NCBI GenBank assembly: GCA_964540515.1
Contig: CAZIMS010000001.1
Span: 124,001 to 188,000 of the forward strand
Direction of reading: 5' to 3'
Source: JAOAGA01 sp964540515
Lineage (GTDB): Bacteria; CALINM01
DNA: 64,000 nucleotides
The notes below the pieces were generated by a model. The model worked only from the letters and a program-made list of their open reading frames with translations, was not told the origin of the DNA and searched no databases. Both the position numbers and the translations under genes were made by a program. This document shows positions 35,488 through 44,159 of this stretch, piece by piece. The first letter of the stretch is position 1. Every line of letters begins with the position of its first letter.

Positions 35488-37223
35488 TGAAGCTAACAGG
35501 TGCAGAGATTTTTGTTGAATCACTAAAAAAAGAAGGAGTATCACATATCTTTGGTTACCCTGGTGGTGTTGTACTTCCAATTTTTGATGCCCTATACAAT
35601 CAAAAAGATATTAAGGTTATCCTACCCCGACATGAGCAGGGAGCCGTTCATATGGCCGATGGCTATGCAAGATCTACAGGAAAAGTAGGTGTTGCCCTTG
35701 CCACGTCAGGTCCTGGTGCTACTAATACTGTAACAGGGCTTGCGACAGCCTTTATGGACTCTATCCCTATAGTAGTATTTACTGGCCAAGTACCCACTCC
35801 AATGATAGGTGTTGATGCCTTTCAAGAAGCAGATATTGTTGGGATAACACGACCTTGCACAAAATACAACTATCTTGTAAAAAATGTTAGCGATTTAGCC
35901 TACACAATAAAAGAAGCCTTTTACATAGCTTTCAAAGGCAGACCTGGCCCTGTACTTGTTGATTTACCAAGGGATGTTATTGCCTCAAAGGCAGACTTTT
36001 TTTATCCACCAACCGTATCTTTAAGAAGCTATAACCCAAACTATATTGGCAACAGATGGCAGATTAAAAAGGCTGCTGAAGCAATAAAAAAGGCAAAGCA
36101 GCCAATTATATATGCTGGTGGTGGATGTATTTTATCTAATGCCTCAAAGGAGCTAAGAGAGTTAGCAGAGCTTACAGATATACCTGTAACCTTAACACTC
36201 ATGGGTTTAGGTGCCTTTCCAGGGGAGCACAACCTTTTTCTTGGCATGCTTGGTATGCATGGCACTTACACAGCCAATATGGCAATACACAACTCAGACT
36301 TAATAATAGCAATAGGTGCTCGCTTTGATGATAGAGTAACTGGTAGAGTAAAAGATTTCGCTCCTCATGCAAAAATAATTCATATAGATATAGACCCTAC
36401 TTCCATTAGGAAAAGCGTCCATGTTGATATTCCAATAGTTGGAGATGTAAAGCTCGTCCTAGTAGACTTATTAAAAGAGTTAAAAGCAATAACTGAAACA
36501 AATGAAGTTATTGATGAGGCAAGAAAACAATGGAAAAAGCAGATAAATCAGTGGAAAAAAGACCATCCATTAAGTTATGAATACTCTGATGATGTTATAA
36601 AACCTCAGTTTGTCGTTGAAAAAATATATGAGCTAACAAAGGGAGAAGCAATTATCACTACTGAGGTAGGTCAAAATCAGATGTGGGCAGCTCAGTTTTA
36701 TAAATTTAATAGCCCAAGACATTGGCTTAGCTCAGGTGGTCTCGGTACTATGGGTTATGGTTTTCCTGCTGCAATTGGTGCAAAGGTAGCAAACCCAGAC
36801 AAACTTGTTATTACAATAGCTGGTGATGGAAGTATCCAGATGAACATTCAAGAGTTAGCTACAGCTGTTGTTGAACAACTTGATGTTAAGGTAGCGATAA
36901 TAAATAACTGCTGTTTAGGAATGGTAAGGCAGTGGCAAGAACTATTTTATGGTGAAAGATACTCATCATCTCTCCTTTGTGAAATACCTGATTTTGTTAA
37001 AGTTGCAGAAGCCTATGGTGCAGTTGGTTTAAGAGCAGTAAAACCATCAGAGGTAGAGCCTGTAATCAAAGAGGCCTTAAAGATTAAAAAACCAGTTTTT
37101 ATGGATTTTAAGGTTGATTTATACGAAAAGGTTTACCCAATGGTGCCTGCTGGGGCTGCCATAAACGAGATGATACTCCCAGAAAAAAAGGAGAAGAAAG
37201 AAAAGCTAAAAATTGTCAAATAA
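35487..37223 (+). CDS. ilvB: Acetolactate synthase large subunit
   Basis: The TPP-dependent catalytic subunit (578 residues) that condenses two pyruvates, or pyruvate and 2-oxobutyrate. It has the N-terminal catalytic Glu in LPRHEQGAVHMADGYARSTG, SGPGATN, the FAD-binding central domain (GARFDDRVTGRV) and the TPP motif GDGSIQMNIQELATAV followed by INNCCLGMVRQWQ. The start codon is GTG at 35487. The regulatory subunit ilvH follows 17 bp downstream. Confidence 0.95.
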   Translation: MKLTGAEIFVESLKKEGVSHIFGYPGGVVLPIFDALYNQKDIKVILPRHEQGAVHMADGYARSTGKVGVALATSGPGATNTVTGLATAFMDSIPIVVFTGQVPTPMIGVDAFQEADIVGITRPCTKYNYLVKNVSDLAYTIKEAFYIAFKGRPGPVLVDLPRDVIASKADFFYPPTVSLRSYNPNYIGNRWQIKKAAEAIKKAKQPIIYAGGGCILSNASKELRELAELTDIPVTLTLMGLGAFPGEHNLFLGMLGMHGTYTANMAIHNSDLIIAIGARFDDRVTGRVKDFAPHAKIIHIDIDPTSIRKSVHVDIPIVGDVKLVLVDLLKELKAITETNEVIDEARKQWKKQINQWKKDHPLSYEYSDDVIKPQFVVEKIYELTKGEAIITTEVGQNQMWAAQFYKFNSPRHWLSSGGLGTMGYGFPAAIGAKVANPDKLVITIAGDGSIQMNIQELATAVVEQLDVKVAIINNCCLGMVRQWQELFYGERYSSSLLCEIPDFVKVAEAYGAVGLRAVKPSEVEPVIKEALKIKKPVFMDFKVDLYEKVYPMVPAGAAINEMILPEKKEKKEKLKIVK

Positions 37224-37240
37224 AATTAGAAGGAGTTTTT

Positions 37241-37723
37241 ATGACCCATATACTTTCCTTATTGGTTGAGAATAAGTTCGGAGTTCTTTCCCGTGTAGCA
37301 GGACTTTTTAGCGGTAGGGGCTTTAATATAGAATCTATATCAATTGCTCCTACCTTAGACCCCTCTGTCTCACAGATGACCATAATAACTTCAGGAGATG
37401 ATAGAGTTATAGAACAGATAACAAAGCAGTTGAATAAAACAATAGACGTTATAAAAGTAAGTGACTTTAGTGATCAAGACTACATTTTAAGAGAGGTAGC
37501 ATTAATTAAAGTCTCCGCACGTGGCGCAGATAGAGAAGAGGCTTTAAGGATTACAAATATATTTCGAGCAAAAATAATTGACTCATCTGCCACCACCTAT
37601 ACCATCGAAGTCACTGGTGACGAAAAAAAGATAGAAGCAATAGTTAATCTCCTTAGACCTTTAGGCATTAAGGAGCTTGTCAGGTCAGGTCCTATTGCAA
37701 TCCTAAGAGAAGAAAAAAAGTAA
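37241..37723 (+). CDS. ilvH: Acetolactate synthase small (regulatory) subunit
   Basis: A 160-residue regulatory subunit. The N-terminal ACT domain (ILSLLVENKFGVLSRVAGLF, then GRGFNIESISIAPT) binds valine for feedback inhibition, and the C-terminal half (about 85-160) activates IlvB. Length is normal. It ends the transketolase-DUF465-ilvDBH run and is followed by a hairpin. Confidence 0.94.
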   Translation: MTHILSLLVENKFGVLSRVAGLFSGRGFNIESISIAPTLDPSVSQMTIITSGDDRVIEQITKQLNKTIDVIKVSDFSDQDYILREVALIKVSARGADREEALRITNIFRAKIIDSSATTYTIEVTGDEKKIEAIVNLLRPLGIKELVRSGPIAILREEKK

Positions 37724-37740
37724 CTAGAACTAACAAATAA

Positions 37741-37760
37741 GAGGTATAATTTTATACCTC
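37741..37760. terminator. Hairpin between convergent ilvH and gcdH
   Basis: GAGGTATAA (37741-37749) and TTATACCTC (37752-37760) form a 9-bp stem with a very tight central turn. It lies between the ilvH stop and the glutaryl-CoA dehydrogenase stop, which converge. Flanking T-tracts are poor on both strands (TCTCTATC on plus, TTATTTG on minus), so strength is uncertain. Confidence 0.5.
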
Positions 37761-37779
37761 TCTCTATCAATCAAAATTC

Positions 37780-38952
37780 TTAGGCACCAAAGGCATCTAA
37801 ACCAGTTATATACCTTCCTATTATTAACTCATGTATATCATGTGTTCCTTCATAAGTGTAGACTGATTCTATGTTTAACATGTGCCTAATGGGTACATAC
37901 TCATCGCTAATACCATTGGCACCGTGGATTTCCCTTGAAATTCTTGCACAATCTCTAGCAACCTTCACATTATTCATCTTAGCCATAGAAACCATGGCAA
38001 AGTTATAGGAACCTTTATCTTTCTCTCTACCAACCTGTAGTGCAAGAAGCTCTCCTTTTACAATTTCTGTAAGCATACCAACAAGCTTATGCTGTACAAG
38101 CTGAAAACTACCAATGGGCTTATTAAACTGGATCCTTTCTTTTGAATAATTAAGCGCCGCATCATAGCAGGCCTTTGCAGCACCAATGGCCCCCCAAGAT
38201 ATACCGTATCTTGCCTCAGTAAGACAGCTTAAAGGAGATTTTAGGCCTCCTGCCAAGGGTAGAATATTATGCGCTGGTATCCTACAATCATTGAATATAA
38301 GCTCAGAGGTTACAGAGGCCCTTAAAGAAAACTTCCCATGCATCTCAGGTGCTTCAAACCCTGCTGTTCCTTTCTCTACTATAAAGCCTCTAATTGTTCC
38401 ATCTTCTGTCTTTGCCCATACAATCGCTAAATCAGCAATCGTTCCGTTTGTAATCCACATCTTTGCTCCGTTTAAAATATAACTATTACCATCTTTTATC
38501 GCCTTTGTTTTCATACTACCAGGGTCCGATCCTGCATCAGGCTCTGTGAGCCCAAAGCAGCCTATAAGCTCACCCTTTGCCATTTTTGGCAGATATTTAT
38601 TTTTTTGCTCTTCCGAGCCGTATTTCCAGATTGGAAACATACAGAGACTACCCTGGACAGAACAAAAACTTCTTATAGCACTATCACCTCTTTCCAACTC
38701 TTCCATAGCAAGGCCATACTCTACATTTGTGCCACCAGGACATCCATATCCTTCTAAATGCATACCCAAAAGACCCATATCACCAAAAGCAGATACAAGC
38801 TCTTTTGGGAAGGTGCAGTTTCTGTGATGTTCTGCTATTATAGGAATTATCTCTTCCTCAACAAATTTTCTTACTGTCTCTCTTAACATTTTTTCTTCTT
38901 TAGTCAAGAGATTGTCAAAATTCACAAAATCAACGCCTTTGTATTTTGCCAT
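37780..38952 (-). CDS. gcdH: Glutaryl-CoA dehydrogenase
   Basis: A 390-residue acyl-CoA dehydrogenase whose C-terminal block YTYEGTHDIHELIIG (catalytic Glu368) is diagnostic of glutaryl-CoA dehydrogenase. FGLTEPDAGSDPGSMKT and WITNG give the FAD site. It oxidises glutaryl-CoA, usually with decarboxylation to crotonyl-CoA, the entry from benzoyl-CoA (and lysine) degradation into C4 metabolism. A non-decarboxylating variant exists in some anaerobes and cannot be excluded. It is the last gene of the long minus-strand catabolic run, 45 bp after livF, and has a strong ribosome-binding site GGGAGGAG. Confidence 0.9.
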   Translation of the reverse strand: MAKYKGVDFVNFDNLLTKEEKMLRETVRKFVEEEIIPIIAEHHRNCTFPKELVSAFGDMGLLGMHLEGYGCPGGTNVEYGLAMEELERGDSAIRSFCSVQGSLCMFPIWKYGSEEQKNKYLPKMAKGELIGCFGLTEPDAGSDPGSMKTKAIKDGNSYILNGAKMWITNGTIADLAIVWAKTEDGTIRGFIVEKGTAGFEAPEMHGKFSLRASVTSELIFNDCRIPAHNILPLAGGLKSPLSCLTEARYGISWGAIGAAKACYDAALNYSKERIQFNKPIGSFQLVQHKLVGMLTEIVKGELLALQVGREKDKGSYNFAMVSMAKMNNVKVARDCARISREIHGANGISDEYVPIRHMLNIESVYTYEGTHDIHELIIGRYITGLDAFGA

Positions 38953-38997
38953 AGGCTCTCCTCCCTTTATTAGGCTGAAATACCTTTTTTCTTATAA

Positions 38998-39711
38998 TTA
39001 GCCACCTAAATATGCCTTTTTTATCTTTTCATCATGAAGAAGATCTGAAGACTTCCCCCAATCTACAATCTCACCAACTTCTAAAACAAAACTGTAATGA
39101 GAAAGCTTTAAAGCAGCCCTCGCGTTTTGTTCTACCATGATAATACTCATTCCTTCCTCATTTAGATATTTTATTACTTTAAAAATCTCTCTAACAACCA
39201 AAGGTGCTAATCCCATAGAGGGTTCATCAAGTAAGAGTAAAGAAGGATCAGTCATAAGCGCCCTTCCTATAGCAAGCATCTGTTGTTGACCACCACTCAT
39301 AGTGCCAGATATCTGCTTTTTTCTCTCCTTTAGAATAGGAAAAAGCTCATAAACTCTGTCTAATTTTTTATTAAGCTCCGATTTAGTAATCTTACTATAG
39401 TAGTTATAACTTCCTAAAAGGAGATTATCTTTAACTGTAAGATGTGTAAATAGCATCCTTCCTTCTGGTACAAGGCTAATACCAATCTTTACAATATCCT
39501 GAGTGCTTAATTTATCTATCCTCTTGTTAAGAAAATAGATCTCTCCAGATTTGATAGGGACAAGATTCATAATGGCTTTGAGCAAAGTTGATTTCCCTGC
39601 TCCGTTTGCCCCTATGATACTAACTATATGTTTCTCTTTAAGGTTTATATTTAAGTCTTTTACTGCGTGAATACCTCCGTAAAAGACATTAATATTTCTT
39701 ACATCAAGCAT
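38998..39711 (-). CDS. livF: Branched-chain/aromatic amino-acid ABC transporter ATPase LivF
   Basis: A 237-residue ATPase: Walker A GANGAGKST, signature MSGGQQQMLAIGRAL, Walker B LLLLDEPSMGL, H-loop VEQNA. It pairs with LivG to energise the LivHM permease. The start codon coincides with the last base of the livG stop. In this cluster the importer probably brings in an aromatic or aliphatic acid or amino acid substrate rather than serving leucine biosynthesis. Confidence 0.92.
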   Translation of the reverse strand: MLDVRNINVFYGGIHAVKDLNINLKEKHIVSIIGANGAGKSTLLKAIMNLVPIKSGEIYFLNKRIDKLSTQDIVKIGISLVPEGRMLFTHLTVKDNLLLGSYNYYSKITKSELNKKLDRVYELFPILKERKKQISGTMSGGQQQMLAIGRALMTDPSLLLLDEPSMGLAPLVVREIFKVIKYLNEEGMSIIMVEQNARAALKLSHYSFVLEVGEIVDWGKSSDLLHDEKIKKAYLGG

Positions 39712-40478
39712 TAAAAAAGGTCCTCCTCCTCACCAAGATAGGCATCAATGACACTCTTATTACTCTTAATTTCAGTGGGTGTTCCTTCTGCCAGTTTCTC
39801 ACCAAAATTTAAAACCACTATATTATCTGATATATCCATTACAAGTGCCATATCATGTTCTACAAGTAGAACTGTAAGATTTTTTTCATCTCTCAACCTT
39901 TTAATAAAACCTGAAAGCTCTTTTGTCTCGGCATCATTAAGACCAGATGCAGGCTCATCAAACATAATAAGCCTTGGTTCCGTTGCTAATGCCCTTGCGA
40001 TCTCTAAGATTCTTTGGGAGCCTATAGGAAGCTCACTGGCAAGATAATCCTTTTTATCGTACAAACCAACATATTCCAATATTTCTTCACTTGTTTTTCT
40101 TATATCCTTTTCTTCTTTAATCATAAAGGGAAGTCTTAGACCGCAGCTTAAAAAGCCTGATTTCGTCCTTACATACCTACCTACCATAACATTCTCAAGA
40201 ACAGTCATGTGCCCATATAGCTCCACATTCTGAAAGGTCCTTGAGATACCAAGCCTTGCAATCTTAAGTGAACCAAAATTGGTGATATCTTTTTGATTAA
40301 ATTCAACCTTGCCTCTATCTGGTTTATAGACACCGCTAACAACATTAAATAGTGTTGTTTTGCCAGCACCGTTGGGACCAATTACAGCCTTTATTTCTTG
40401 ATTTTCCACATTAAAGCTTACATCCATCAGCGCAGTTATACCACCAAAGGTCTTCCATAGCCCTTCTATTTTAAGCAT
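39711..40478 (-). CDS. livG: Branched-chain/aromatic amino-acid ABC transporter ATPase LivG
   Basis: A 255-residue ATPase starting MLKIEGLWKTFGG at ATG 40478 (a TTG at 40484 is also open, but AAAGGG is better spaced to the ATG). Walker A GPNGAGKTT, signature LPIGSQRILEIARAL, Walker B LIMFDEPASGL and H-loop VEHDM are intact. The long insertion between Walker A and the signature motif is typical of LivG. It overlaps livM by 8 bases. Confidence 0.92.
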   Translation of the reverse strand: MLKIEGLWKTFGGITALMDVSFNVENQEIKAVIGPNGAGKTTLFNVVSGVYKPDRGKVEFNQKDITNFGSLKIARLGISRTFQNVELYGHMTVLENVMVGRYVRTKSGFLSCGLRLPFMIKEEKDIRKTSEEILEYVGLYDKKDYLASELPIGSQRILEIARALATEPRLIMFDEPASGLNDAETKELSGFIKRLRDEKNLTVLLVEHDMALVMDISDNIVVLNFGEKLAEGTPTEIKSNKSVIDAYLGEEEDLF

Positions 40479-41406
40479 TTGCAATCCCTTTCTTTTTCAA
40501 TTTCAGAATCAAGGTTGGTACGATACCCTTCCTAATGAAAAGTAAAGATAGTGTTAATATCAAACCATAAATTAAAACATCTAACTCTTCAAACTTTCTC
40601 AAAGCTTCAGGGAGTATAGTAATGATAATAGCTCCTACGACAGCTCCAAAAAGATTTGATGCCCCACCAATAACTACCATTGTAAGTATTAATACGGAGT
40701 GGAATAATGAAAAAGTTGAAGGACTGATAAAAGTAATATAGTGGGCATAAAAACTCCCAGCGATTGATGCATAAATGGCACTTAATACAAAAATTTTTAT
40801 TTTTAATGCCGATACATCAATCCCCATAGCACTGCTACCTATCTCAGTGTCGTGAATAGCCCTCATTGCTCGACCAATTCTTGAATTGATTATGTTATAA
40901 GAAAAAATTATAAGTACAAAAACAATAAACCAGATTAAATAAAAATGACCTATCTGACCTGTTAATTTATAGCCCATAAAGGAGACTTTAGGAATGTCAC
41001 CAAAGCCAGAAGGACCTCCAGGTCCTAACTCATTAAGAATGATATAAATAATCTCACCAAAACCTAAAGTAGCTACCGCAAGGTAATGTCCTTTTAGTTT
41101 TAAAGCTGGAATGGCAAGCAAAACTGCCGCAAAAGCTGCAACCAGAGCTGCCAAAAAAGCTGAAAAAACGATAGGCATACCAAATTTCATAGCAATTATT
41201 GCAGAAACATAGGCACCAATACCATAAAAACCTGCCTGTCCTAAGGACACCTGACCTGCATAGCCCATTAATAGAGATAGTCCCATGGCAAGTAGTGCGT
41301 TAATACCAGCAAAAATTGCGATAGAAAGTGTATAGTTATCCCTTACGAATGCTGGGAAAATTATAATCAATGTAATAAATATAAGGTAGTTTATATGTCT
41401 TCTCAT
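40471..41406 (-). CDS. livM: Branched-chain/aromatic amino-acid ABC transporter permease LivM
   Basis: A 311-residue permease with about eight to nine TM helices and the coupling segment SRIGRAMRAIHDTEIGSSAMGI. It starts at ATG 41406, whose A overlaps the livH TGA. It pairs with LivH in the membrane to form the translocation path. Confidence 0.9.
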   Translation of the reverse strand: MRRHINYLIFITLIIIFPAFVRDNYTLSIAIFAGINALLAMGLSLLMGYAGQVSLGQAGFYGIGAYVSAIIAMKFGMPIVFSAFLAALVAAFAAVLLAIPALKLKGHYLAVATLGFGEIIYIILNELGPGGPSGFGDIPKVSFMGYKLTGQIGHFYLIWFIVFVLIIFSYNIINSRIGRAMRAIHDTEIGSSAMGIDVSALKIKIFVLSAIYASIAGSFYAHYITFISPSTFSLFHSVLILTMVVIGGASNLFGAVVGAIIITILPEALRKFEELDVLIYGLILTLSLLFIRKGIVPTLILKLKKKGIANA

Positions 41407-42293
41407 CAAAACTTCCTTACTGATAAGGTTGACTTACTACCAAAAATCCCTGCAGGTTTAAAGAATAATATGCCAAGAAGTATTAAAAGTGCTACAGCAT
41501 CTTTAAAACCAGAATGAATATACCCTGCAGTTAGAGATTCAAGAATACCTATTATAAAACCACCTACAACTGCTCCAATACCATTTCCAAGTCCGCCCAT
41601 AATGGCAGCACAAAAGCCTTTCACTGCTAAGGCCGGACCTTTGTCATACTCCATAAGAGATATAGGTGTTATCGCAATGCCACCTATGGCACCTAAAATG
41701 GCACTCAGCACAAAAGAAAACATAATCATCCTACTTACATTTATCCCCACAAGCTTTGCAGCTGTTGGATTTACTGCACAGGCGCTCATTGCCTTCCCAA
41801 TCATAGTTTTATTAAAAAATAAAAATATAAGGGCAATACAAGAAAGAGTAATACCCAAAACCCATAAAACCTGTTGTTGTATAACAGCTCCATACAACAC
41901 AATTGGCTCCCCTTCAGTAAAAGGTGGATAATTATAAGGGTCCTTCCCAAATTTAAACATTAACAGTCCTCTAAAGACTATAGAAACAGCTACTGTAATC
42001 ATTATCATAAGTAACAAATCTGCGTTTTTAAGTGGCTTAATTGTTAATCTTTCCATAACTAAACCGATAAGCCCTACGATAAGCAAAGTCAGAATTAATG
42101 ATAAAACAAAGGGTATCTGGAGGGATTGAGAGAAAAACCACATAATGAGGCCACCCATTACTACAAACTCGCCCTGGGCTAAATTAATAATTGAAGTGGC
42201 GTTATAAATTATGTTAAATCCTAAACCTACAAGGGCATATATGGCACCAACAGTAATACCCGAAAGAAGAAATTGTAAAAGCATGGTAAGCAT
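41406..42293 (-). CDS. livH: Branched-chain/aromatic amino-acid ABC transporter permease LivH
   Basis: A 295-residue permease with about eight TM helices, the N-terminal LSGITVGAIYALVGLGFNII and the coupling motif GKAMSACAVNPTAAKLVGI. Its start lies just after a 34-bp palindrome that follows the binding-protein gene. Ribosome-binding site AGAGG. Partner of LivM. Confidence 0.9.
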   Translation of the reverse strand: MLTMLLQFLLSGITVGAIYALVGLGFNIIYNATSIINLAQGEFVVMGGLIMWFFSQSLQIPFVLSLILTLLIVGLIGLVMERLTIKPLKNADLLLMIMITVAVSIVFRGLLMFKFGKDPYNYPPFTEGEPIVLYGAVIQQQVLWVLGITLSCIALIFLFFNKTMIGKAMSACAVNPTAAKLVGINVSRMIMFSFVLSAILGAIGGIAITPISLMEYDKGPALAVKGFCAAIMGGLGNGIGAVVGGFIIGILESLTAGYIHSGFKDAVALLILLGILFFKPAGIFGSKSTLSVRKF

Positions 42294-42314
42294 AAGTACC
42301 TCTTGATTATAATA

Positions 42315-42348
42315 TTTTAAAGGGGCTGTATATACAGCCCCTTTAAAA
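42315..42348. terminator. 34-bp perfect palindrome between livK and livH (intra-operon terminator/attenuator)
   Basis: The 17-base half TTTTAAAGGGGCTGTAT is followed by its exact reverse complement. On the minus-strand transcript it begins directly after the livK stop codon. It would form a strong GC-rich hairpin closed by A-T pairs and followed by a U-containing tract. Such hairpins after binding-protein genes usually cause partial termination or protect the upstream mRNA, giving an excess of binding protein over permease. Confidence 0.75.
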
Positions 42349-43512
42349 CTAATCTTTTAAAATCTCCCAATCTGCATTTTTAACAACAACCATTTCAAAG
42401 GCAGTCATATCTAAACCACAATGATCTTTTTCTGACATATTAAAGATTCCACCTGTACCTGGCCAGTTCTTAATATTTTTCTCAATATAATCTCTAATCT
42501 TTGCTTTATCTGGTCCTACCTTTTTAAGGGCTTCAACTACCATCATAACAGCATCATAAGCATGCCCGCCGAAAGTCCCCGGCTCTGATTTAAAACGGGC
42601 CTTGTAGTCTTCTTCATACTTTTTAAGCAAAGCCTTCTGTGGATGTTTATCAGGCAGTTTATCCCAAACAACAAGTCTGCCAAGTGGAGCTATTACGCCT
42701 TCCGCAGCTTTACCAGCAAGCTCAATATTTTTCTTACTTCCCCAACCATGGCTTTGATACAAAGGTATCCCCAATTTTAAATCATGCCAGTTTTTTGTTA
42801 CCACTACCTGACCTGGACCTACTGACCAGTTAATTACTGCTTGGGCACCTGAAGCCTTAATCTTTGTAAGCTGTGTTGTCATATCACTATCTTTTGGGCC
42901 ATATCTCTCATCGGCAACTACCTCAATACCCCATTTTGGAGCTTCATCAAGCAAAGCCTTTCTGCCTGCATCTCCAAAGCCCGTAGAGATTGTGATTATG
43001 CCAACTTTTTTAATGCCCTTTTTCTTCATATAGTTATAGATTGCTTGAACTGCGCTCAAGTCATGTTGAGGAGTTTTAAATATCCAATACCTTTCTTCTA
43101 TTGGATTTGTTATACCATACCCCGCAGCACAGGATATAAGAGGAGTTTTGGCATTATTCATAATGGGAACTAGTGCCATAGACTCGCCTGTTGTTGATGG
43201 TCCTACAATAGCTAAAACTTCATCTTTTTCTAATAGCTTTTTTGCTGCTAAAACAGCATCGGCTTCAACACTTTTTGAGTCTTCAATAATAATCTCCAAC
43301 TTGTGTCCATTTATACCACCTGCTGCATTGATTTGGTCCATTAACATTACTGCTGTATTCTTCTCAGGCTCACCTAAAAAGGAAGCAGCACCAGTAACAG
43401 CAAAGATAGCTCCAATCTTGTAGGGATCTTTAGCAATGCTTACTTTCGCTGTAAAAAAGAAAATTACTACTAAAATTAAAAGTTTTGCTAAAATACTACT
43501 TTTTCCCTTCAT
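42349..43512 (-). CDS. livK: Branched-chain/aromatic amino-acid ABC transporter substrate-binding protein
   Basis: A 387-residue periplasmic binding protein starting at ATG 43512 (MKGKSSILAKLLILVV) with AAGGAGGGA upstream. Residues 1-27 or so are a signal peptide with no lipobox cysteine, so it should be free in the periplasm. The type-I fold follows: IGAIFAVTGAASFLGEPEKN and AIVGPSTTGESMALVPIMNN. The ligand cannot be read from sequence. Given neighbouring iorAB, paaK and benzoyl-CoA genes, an aromatic amino acid or aryl acid is as likely as leucine. Expression relative to livHMGF is probably raised by the downstream palindrome. Confidence 0.9.
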   Translation of the reverse strand: MKGKSSILAKLLILVVIFFFTAKVSIAKDPYKIGAIFAVTGAASFLGEPEKNTAVMLMDQINAAGGINGHKLEIIIEDSKSVEADAVLAAKKLLEKDEVLAIVGPSTTGESMALVPIMNNAKTPLISCAAGYGITNPIEERYWIFKTPQHDLSAVQAIYNYMKKKGIKKVGIITISTGFGDAGRKALLDEAPKWGIEVVADERYGPKDSDMTTQLTKIKASGAQAVINWSVGPGQVVVTKNWHDLKLGIPLYQSHGWGSKKNIELAGKAAEGVIAPLGRLVVWDKLPDKHPQKALLKKYEEDYKARFKSEPGTFGGHAYDAVMMVVEALKKVGPDKAKIRDYIEKNIKNWPGTGGIFNMSEKDHCGLDMTAFEMVVVKNADWEILKD

Positions 43513-43571
43513 ATTTCCCTCCTTTTTGTTTAATAACAAAATATTACTACAAAAAAAATTAAAATGCTATT

Positions 43572-44159
43572 TTATTTGGCTTCCTTAAAAAGATCTAAAC
43601 CTAACTGAAATGCCTTTTTGTTTATCTCAACAGCCTTGCCTTTAACGTTTTTCTCAATTGTTTTTAAAACAGCGTTTTCTTCTAATGGTAGAAACTTTAA
43701 AGATGCTCCCAACAAAACTACATTAAGAGCTCTCTTGTCTCCAGCTTTCACCGCCAGTTCTGTGCCATTAAAGGGATAAACCTTCCCAGCATTTTTCTTT
43801 ATAATTTCATCAATATCCTCTGGATACTTTTCAGCTCCAATGGATACGGTAATACTACTAACTTTATAGGTATTATATATAACTATCCCATTTTCTTTGA
43901 GATAATGAATATATCTTGCTGTTTCTAAAGGCTCAAAACCTATGAGCAAATCAGCCTCACCTTCGCTAACTATGGGGGAGTATACCTTCTCACCAACTCT
44001 AACATGACTGATAACGCTTCCACCTCTCTGGGCCATACCATGAACCTCGCTCTGCTTAACATCAAAACCTTGATCTAACGCTGTTTCCGCAATAATTTTG
44101 CTTGTCAGTAGTACCCCTTGACCGCCTACACCAGCTATTATTATGTTTAAAACATTCAT
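43572..44159 (-). CDS. iorB: Indolepyruvate:ferredoxin oxidoreductase beta subunit
   Basis: A 195-residue gamma-type subunit of 2-oxoacid:ferredoxin oxidoreductases: N-terminal IIAGVGGQGVLLTSKIIAE and the SEVHGMAQRGGSVISHVR block. With IorA it oxidatively decarboxylates aryl-pyruvates (indolepyruvate, phenylpyruvate, hydroxyphenylpyruvate) to aryl-acetyl-CoA and reduced ferredoxin. Its ATG overlaps the iorA TAA by one base. The reduced ferredoxin could in principle serve the benzoyl-CoA reductase encoded upstream. Confidence 0.92.
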   Translation of the reverse strand: MNVLNIIIAGVGGQGVLLTSKIIAETALDQGFDVKQSEVHGMAQRGGSVISHVRVGEKVYSPIVSEGEADLLIGFEPLETARYIHYLKENGIVIYNTYKVSSITVSIGAEKYPEDIDEIIKKNAGKVYPFNGTELAVKAGDKRALNVVLLGASLKFLPLEENAVLKTIEKNVKGKAVEINKKAFQLGLDLFKEAK

